Positions 58,578-64,000 of a stretch of 64,000 nt of DNA are shown here, one piece after another. Position numbers and translations under genes: made by a program. Position 1 is the stretch's first letter. Each line of letters begins with the position of its first letter. The stretch spans positions 620,451-684,450 of the forward strand of contig VZSF01000635.1 in the NCBI GenBank assembly GCA_013398295.1, given 5' to 3'. The stretch is from Chionis minor (Eukaryota > Chordata > Aves > Charadriiformes > Chionididae). Under the pieces are notes generated by a model. That model did not search any database, was not told the DNA's origin, and saw only the letters and a list, made by a program, of their open reading frames with translations.

Positions 58578-58680
58578 ATTCGGTGGGTCCTGACGTATCC
58601 CTGTCTGGCCGCCTGATTCCTGCGCGTCAAGAGAAACCTCTTCGCTGCAGAGGAAGAAGACAGCAGCAGATGCAGCCTTT
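58578..58680 (+). other. Exon-like segment
   Basis: Acceptor-like AATGTTTCTTACAG (AG at 58576-58577) and donor CCTTT then GTGAGTAACA (GT at 58681-58682). The length is 103 bp. A frame stays open inside (VGPDVSLSGRLIPARQEKP) but is not recognised. If joined to the 56464 donor, the frame from the island's ATG at 56451 stops after a few codons, so the transcript would be non-coding. Confidence 0.18.
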
Positions 58681-61600
58681 GTGAGTAACAGAAAACTGCT
58701 TTTCTTTCTAGAAAACCTAAAGGATAGGCAACTTTAAGGGTGGAAGCAAATAAATGGAGAAGTGGAAGCAAGTGGAAGTTTGGAGCTGAGATAGAAAGTG
58801 ATGTGGGAAACTGGAACGACTGCAGGGGTCTCCAGCCTCTGCCCGGGCTGAAATGCTGTTGTTTGTGGGGTGGGATGTGGTGGGTGTTCAGCCACCTTCA
58901 GTGACAGCTCTTCCAGGAGGCTGAGGTGATAGCATCTCTTGGAAATGGGGAATGAATATCGGCAGCAGCCGTTGGGAGGCTAACGAGCGGGCGGTGCTGG
59001 GTTTGAGGAGTGTGGCCACCAACTCCTCAGCCTGCTTCGGCTGTGGCATTTTGTGTGTGTTGCTGGAGACGGTGTTGTGTGTCCCTCTGAACTGGGTATT
59101 TTGAAACTTCTGGCTCCTAGTGGATGTTGTGAGATTTGTGGGAGGAGAAGAGAGAGACCATGGTGATTTCCAGACTGTATAATTGCAGAGGACCTCGGGG
59201 TTTCTCCCCGAAGGGAAGAGGTGGGATGGAGACGGGCAGCGAGGCTGCGGTTGCTCGGTGGCGATGACGGGCTGGACTCCAGCGCCAAGAGCCAAGTCCT
59301 TCCTCCCCCGTCCCCTGCGTAGCCCGTGGGTAACGTGCCGAAGAGCTGCGTGATTTGGTACTGTCTGTGCAACAGAACTTGGAATTTTGGCTTGATGGTC
59401 GCTGGAGTTAACCTTGGAGCTTTTTGTGATGCTAGAGGGCAAATGGCACCTGAGCCGGGTTCCTGGGGTACAGGGGGAAGGAAAACTGTTGCTGCAATCG
59501 GGATGAGAACTGTCAGGATTCGTCCTTTTCTCTCTGAGAATGTGGCCATGTTTGAACTACGGTCGTCTGTGTCTAGTAAAGAAAAATACAGCTGCTTTCT
59601 TACTGCATTTATTGTTTAATTCATTCATGCTGCTTGTTGGAAACACCATTGTTAAAGTCCTTCTGGGGCACAGTTTGTTTTAAAGAAAACTCTCCATGGA
59701 AAAGACTTTCTTTTAAATTTAGTACAAAAGAAAAGCCCAACTAGTTTTATTTATAGATCAGGGCATGAGAGATTTTCAAGCTAGCTCTGTATCTCTGTTT
59801 CTCCCATAAAAACATGTTTAACATTTTTCTCATCCTTCCAGAATAAAATTATTTTATTGTGATTTTTTTTTTTTTGCTAAAATGCAGCCACTTGAGTGAC
59901 AAAAATGTTGGGCTTACCCATTGAACAGGCAGTTCTGCAAGTTGTGGTTCTATTCTCGGATGATGTATTCTGGGTTTTGGTTATCCTTTAATAGATCGTC
60001 TCTTGCTGCTTTGAGTTTGTGACAGTTTATATGCCTAAAGTTGTCTGAGTATTTTCCATATGTATGATCAGTTTTGGGGTGTTATTAATACAGAGGCATC
60101 CAGGATTTCGTTGTGCAATATATGCTTGTATGAAAAGTGAGAAAATGGCTAAATGGTCAGAAATATGATTTCGCAAAACCTGGATGATGAGAAAATAAAC
60201 AATCTTAGTGTTAGTTCACGTGGGTTAAATAAAAAATACTAAACTGTGGTTTGCTTGGAAAACCAGGAGTGCCTAGGTGAATGACAACACTGAGAACATA
60301 AATATTGTTTTCTAATATTTATTGTAAGAGGCAGAGTTTTGAATGGCTTTGTTTAAAGTGATAGTTTTCCCTTTTCTGGTGAAAGTGGGGCTGGGATAAG
60401 CAGGTCCAGCTGTAGAAATGGAAGGCTGAGGTGATTGCCATGCAGAAATGCTGACCTTCTTTGCTGCTAGAGCTTTAGCAAAGCTGAGTGATCGTCTCCA
60501 AAAGAGCAGCAACTCTTACGTTTTTGAAAAGAAGGCAGCGGACGCTGGTTGCTTTTTCTCCTGTTGTGACTTCACTGGGTTTTACTACTTGACAGTCATT
60601 CTTTAGACCCTCGTTGTGCCCTGCCAGCCCAGGTGTAGGGGTCAATATACTCAGGAATAACATGCTTCATTGTCTAAATGGTTCATTTGGCTGAGCTTTG
60701 TGACAAAATCATTGATTAAGACTCAAATTCCCTTGAAAATGTCAAGTCTTTTGTGATCTTTAATTGATTCGCATTCTGGGTTGCTTAAGAGTGGAGTTAA
60801 AAAGCTGTTAGTAATAATTTTATAGAAAATCTGTTCCCCTTATGAATGAGCGGTCCCCCTTGTAATGCACCCAAGTGGCTGAAACTGAGAAAGCCTCCCG
60901 TTCCTCAAGATGTACTTGCTAAATGCAAGCACTGCTCTTATTTGAGCCATTTAAAATCATTGTATGGGTGATCTCACTCCATTATTTTTAAAGAAACTTC
61001 TCAGTTCACTCTATTTAACTTTATACTTCAGAGAAATGAAACTATTTCCCCATCTCATTTGTACTGGAGGAACGAAACTGCAGCTGAGCGGTCGTCGAGT
61101 GACTCGCTGTGTATCTGTTTCAGGGCACTAAAAGAATCTGGAGTGAAAACATGAGAAGGTCTTGAGGTATATCCCAGGAAACGGGACTGCGTGTGAGGCT
61201 GGGGCCAACTGCTGAGACTGGGGAGCCAGACTATTTGCCTTGCTCCTGAAGGTGTTCCGGTGGGATGCGCTGGCCTGCTCCGCTGGCCCTTTCCTGTCCT
61301 TTACATGGCAACTTGGGGGCTGATTTGTTCTGAAAACTGGCAGCTCATTCCGAGTGTCCTCACACCTTTGTTACTGTAGAGAGGATGTAGTATCCTACCG
61401 TAACACAGTTTTGGTCCTATATTCTTTCACCAGGGAGCCCGGAGGCTGCCCTTCCGGCAGCAGGGGGGCAACTTCAGTACAGTAAATGAAAGACAGAAGG
61501 TTCTAAGAGAAAGGCCGGCAGAAATGAAACGTCCTTTCCTACCGAATGGATGCAAGTTCGCAGTTTGCTATGCTGCTTCCGTATAAAACACGCTTCTTCC

Positions 61601-62965
61601 TTTTTTGGGGAACTTTGCGACATGGTGTTTTGTTCTTTTAGTGGTGACAACCTGGTGAGGCAGCTCTGCCCTCACTCAAAGGCTTGGTCTGCCAGCCAGC
61701 TCGGGAAAGGTAGGGAACGGGACTCCCTTAGCGGATGGATCAAGGCAATGGGCCTTAATACCATGGGAAACAAGAGCGGCCAGGACCCTTCCTGCCCCGG
61801 GAACTGGGAACCGCCACACTCAGGCCTTCGGTTTGGTTTTGCAGTACTTCAGCAGTGGGTTTTGGGGCTTTCCCCCCACAAAATGCCTGGTACGGCAGGT
61901 GACATGATAAAACCGAGGACAGGAATTGGGACAGATGGTGCCTCACGGGATGGTCGCTCTGGTCAGTCGTTTAGAAACACGTGCTCTGGCTGGAAGGTGC
62001 TTTGCTTATCTTCAATGGGCAGTGTCCCAGCTTGGGCCTTGCCCTTTGGGGTATAGAAATGAGGAGGCAGAGCGGGCGCTAGTCCTGGGAACGGTGCCCT
62101 TAGGGATCCCTGAGGGCTTGTCAGACCAGCTATTGCCCGGGAAGTTCCTCTCTTTGTTTTTTCCACTTAGTGCGGAGTAACTAAATACCAGCCTTGATGC
62201 TTACAGACAGTGCTGGAGATGATTGATGGATGAGTTTCTTTATAATTTGGGTGGAATTGTACCTGCAGAGCTCTGCCAACACAGGATTTTGTAGCTGTTA
62301 AATGATAGGGGCTAGAGCTGAAATGACACCGACGGGGTCTGCAAAGTGAGGGGTTTGCGAGTGGCGCCGCTGGTGCGGGGACTGGTGTGCTGTGGCAGCT
62401 CCAGCTCTTGGGCCACTGTCACGGGGCTTTTTAATTGTGGCAGTAGGGAAGAAATTCCGCCGTGGAACCCGGGAAGCGGTGGCGGGCAGACTAGGTGCAG
62501 AGTTTTGCCCGCAGCGTGTTACTTGGGAGCTGCCACCTGGAGATAAAGGGATGGGCACTTAATTTCCTCTAGAATTCAGCAAATGCTACCAGCAAGCAGT
62601 GCTAAGCATTTTCCAGGGAACTCTGATTGGAGCGGCTTCAATAGATCAATAGAATGAAAGTAAAGTTAATCTTGGCTTGGCTAGATAATTTATGAGTTTG
62701 TTTCCTCCCCGAGTGTATTCCTCTAGGAAGACTATTTTTTAGGTATTGAGTAAACACTATTATTCAGCAAGACTGGGGTTTTTTGACCTAGGTATCAAAT
62801 TAATTTTTTACTTTGAATGCTATACCAATTGTTAAAAGCCTTTCTCCTGCACAGGATGTAAATCAGTGCTTTCGTTTTTTTCTGACGGGGAATAGTTGAG
62901 TGTGTCTGGTGCTTTCCAAACTTAGTGTTCCTTCCCCAAAGGTTCTGCTCTTTCCTCTGTTTCAG
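58681..62965. other. Unique non-coding DNA, nothing recognised
   Basis: Long featureless stretch with moderate GC changes. Frames up to 189 codons (59549 to 58980, minus) and 168 codons (61550-62056, plus) have no recognisable domain and no promoter or splice support. Confidence 0.4.
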
Positions 62966-63031
62966 TAGGAGTCTTCACAGGAATAAACCCAGTGGAACAT
63001 GAGTCACCGTAGGAACAAGCATGTGGGCAAG
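62966..63031 (+). other. Short exon-like segment
   Basis: A strong acceptor, GCTCTTTCCTCTGTTTCAG (AG at 62964-62965), is followed 66 bp later by GGGCAAG then GTGGGC (GT at 63032-63033), a moderate donor. All three forward frames contain stops, so it could only be a non-coding exon. Chance occurrence is quite possible. Confidence 0.15.
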
Positions 63032-63033
63032 GT

Positions 63034-63970
63034 GGGCTCCTGGCTTATAAATGGTACAATTGTAGATACAGAAGTGCAAAGACTGCGCTGGTTGGAAAGC
63101 TGGCTGGAAAATAGCAGTCATAAGGTAGACAGACACTTATATTCATAGAAACCATTGGCTATTTTGTATATATTTGCATTTCATTTTCTCACCACTTTTT
63201 TTAATGGAGCTTGATTTTTAACTATTCATCAATTATCTTATCCACCAGCTATGCCTCCTTCTTCTGACAAGGGAACTGCTGAACTCCTGTGGGCTCGCCA
63301 CAAGTTTTCATGCAGCCAGCTTTTTGGGCTAAAAAAACCTAAGTGAGGTTGAAAAGACTAACGATCTTGCTTCTAGATGTTTGGTTTGTTCTCTGTGTGT
63401 TAATAGAAGTACGGGGGGGGGGTCTGTGTGAAACTTTGGTTTCTGAATGCCAAGACCAAAGCTCTGGCAGTGCATTAGTGCTCATCTCTCCGTGGCTCCT
63501 GTCCCCGTGCTCTGAGGTTTCACCCCAAATCTCTTAAAGCAGTAAGCAGCTTATTCTTACACCTGTAAAAGAAAACACTCCTGTGGCAGTGAATGTGCAT
63601 GTGAGACTGGAGAAAGATTTCTCTGTCGATTACTGAGATGTGCTGCTTTTCCCTCTGCAATGAACCGCATCCCTCTGTCGTGTGAGAACAGAGCTGGTTA
63701 GGAAACATCTCGGTATCCTCAAGAATTCTCATCTCCTCTGTGGAAATTAACCCAAAACCTTGCAAAGTTTAATGCTAAAAATGTGAGTAAAGGAGAAACA
63801 AGAATTAGCAGCAGGACAAACAGCCAGGACAGAGGCATTTCTGCAACATGTAGGTCTTCCTTTTTTCCTCCCCGTGCCCTGACCACTGAACTGTTCTTCC
63901 TGCTCTGGATCATCTTGTCTTGTGTGTGCGACGCTGTTTGGCCGAATAATTACTTGTAACTGTGATATTT
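63034..63970. other. Unique non-coding DNA, nothing recognised
   Basis: Contains a G10 run at 63413-63422. No gene seen. Confidence 0.5.
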
Positions 63971-63986
63971 GGGGGGGGGGGGGGGG
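63971..63986. repeat. G16 homopolymer
   Basis: An uninterrupted run of sixteen G. It can form a quadruplex and is prone to sequencing-length errors. It is followed by a T-run and A-run at the window edge. Confidence 0.95.
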
Positions 63987-64000
63987 CATTTTTTTAAAAA

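Noticed and set aside
61440..61475. CTCF-like sequence (GGCAGCAGGGGGGCAAC)
   Set aside because: It has one G too many relative to the core CTCF motif and no other support.

Overview
This looks like vertebrate, almost certainly bird, nuclear DNA. The evidence is several 3'-truncated CR1 LINE fragments with the usual 3' tail, an avian-type retroviral LTR, two ancient MIR-type SINE relics, few repeats overall (about 3 kb of 64 kb by my tally), scattered CpG-rich islands and two assembly N-gaps. There is no bacterial or viral gene organisation, and no operon, tRNA, rRNA or CRISPR array.

I recognise no protein-coding gene. Open frames of 60 to 223 codons occur on both strands, but they overlap in several frames, cluster in GC-rich DNA, and match no family I know. 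The exceptions are short stretches inside CR1 copies, which are decayed ends of the LINE reverse-transcriptase ORF. The window is therefore best read as intergenic or deep intronic DNA.

Layout. 1-19 kb: unique DNA with one CR1 fragment (4041-4269), a near-perfect palindrome (886-907), a pair of diverged direct repeats (9500-9640 and 11268-11414) and AT-rich stretches that look like conserved non-coding elements (2600-3060, 15545-15715). 19-29 kb: a 627-bp CR1 copy, a short minus-strand CR1, several CpG-rich islands, and a CpG-rich block (28120-28560) holding an exon-like segment. 28.7-29.2 kb: a solo-LTR-like ERV element interrupted by a 114-N gap. 29-39 kb: further enhancer-like blocks, a minus-strand MIR, a CCAAT/TATA pair and a CR1 copy. 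39.4-39.6 kb: an 18-N gap flanked by two versions of the same sequence, probably an assembly error. 40-50 kb: an exon-like segment with a start codon in good context, a paired E-box dyad, a SOX/octamer-bearing block, a plus-strand MIR, and two CR1 copies meeting tail to tail. 51-57 kb: three CpG-rich islands, the strongest at 56326-56850. 57-64 kb: mostly featureless, with two exon-like segments that could join the 56.3-kb island into a plus-strand non-coding transcript.

If the window has a function, it is most likely regulatory: enhancer-like blocks plus orphan CpG islands. That reading is inference. I found no convincing undescribed biological system. The most checkable items are the orphan CpG islands with adjoining splice-site pairs, the diverged direct repeat, the tail-to-tail CR1 pair and the gap-flanking duplication.
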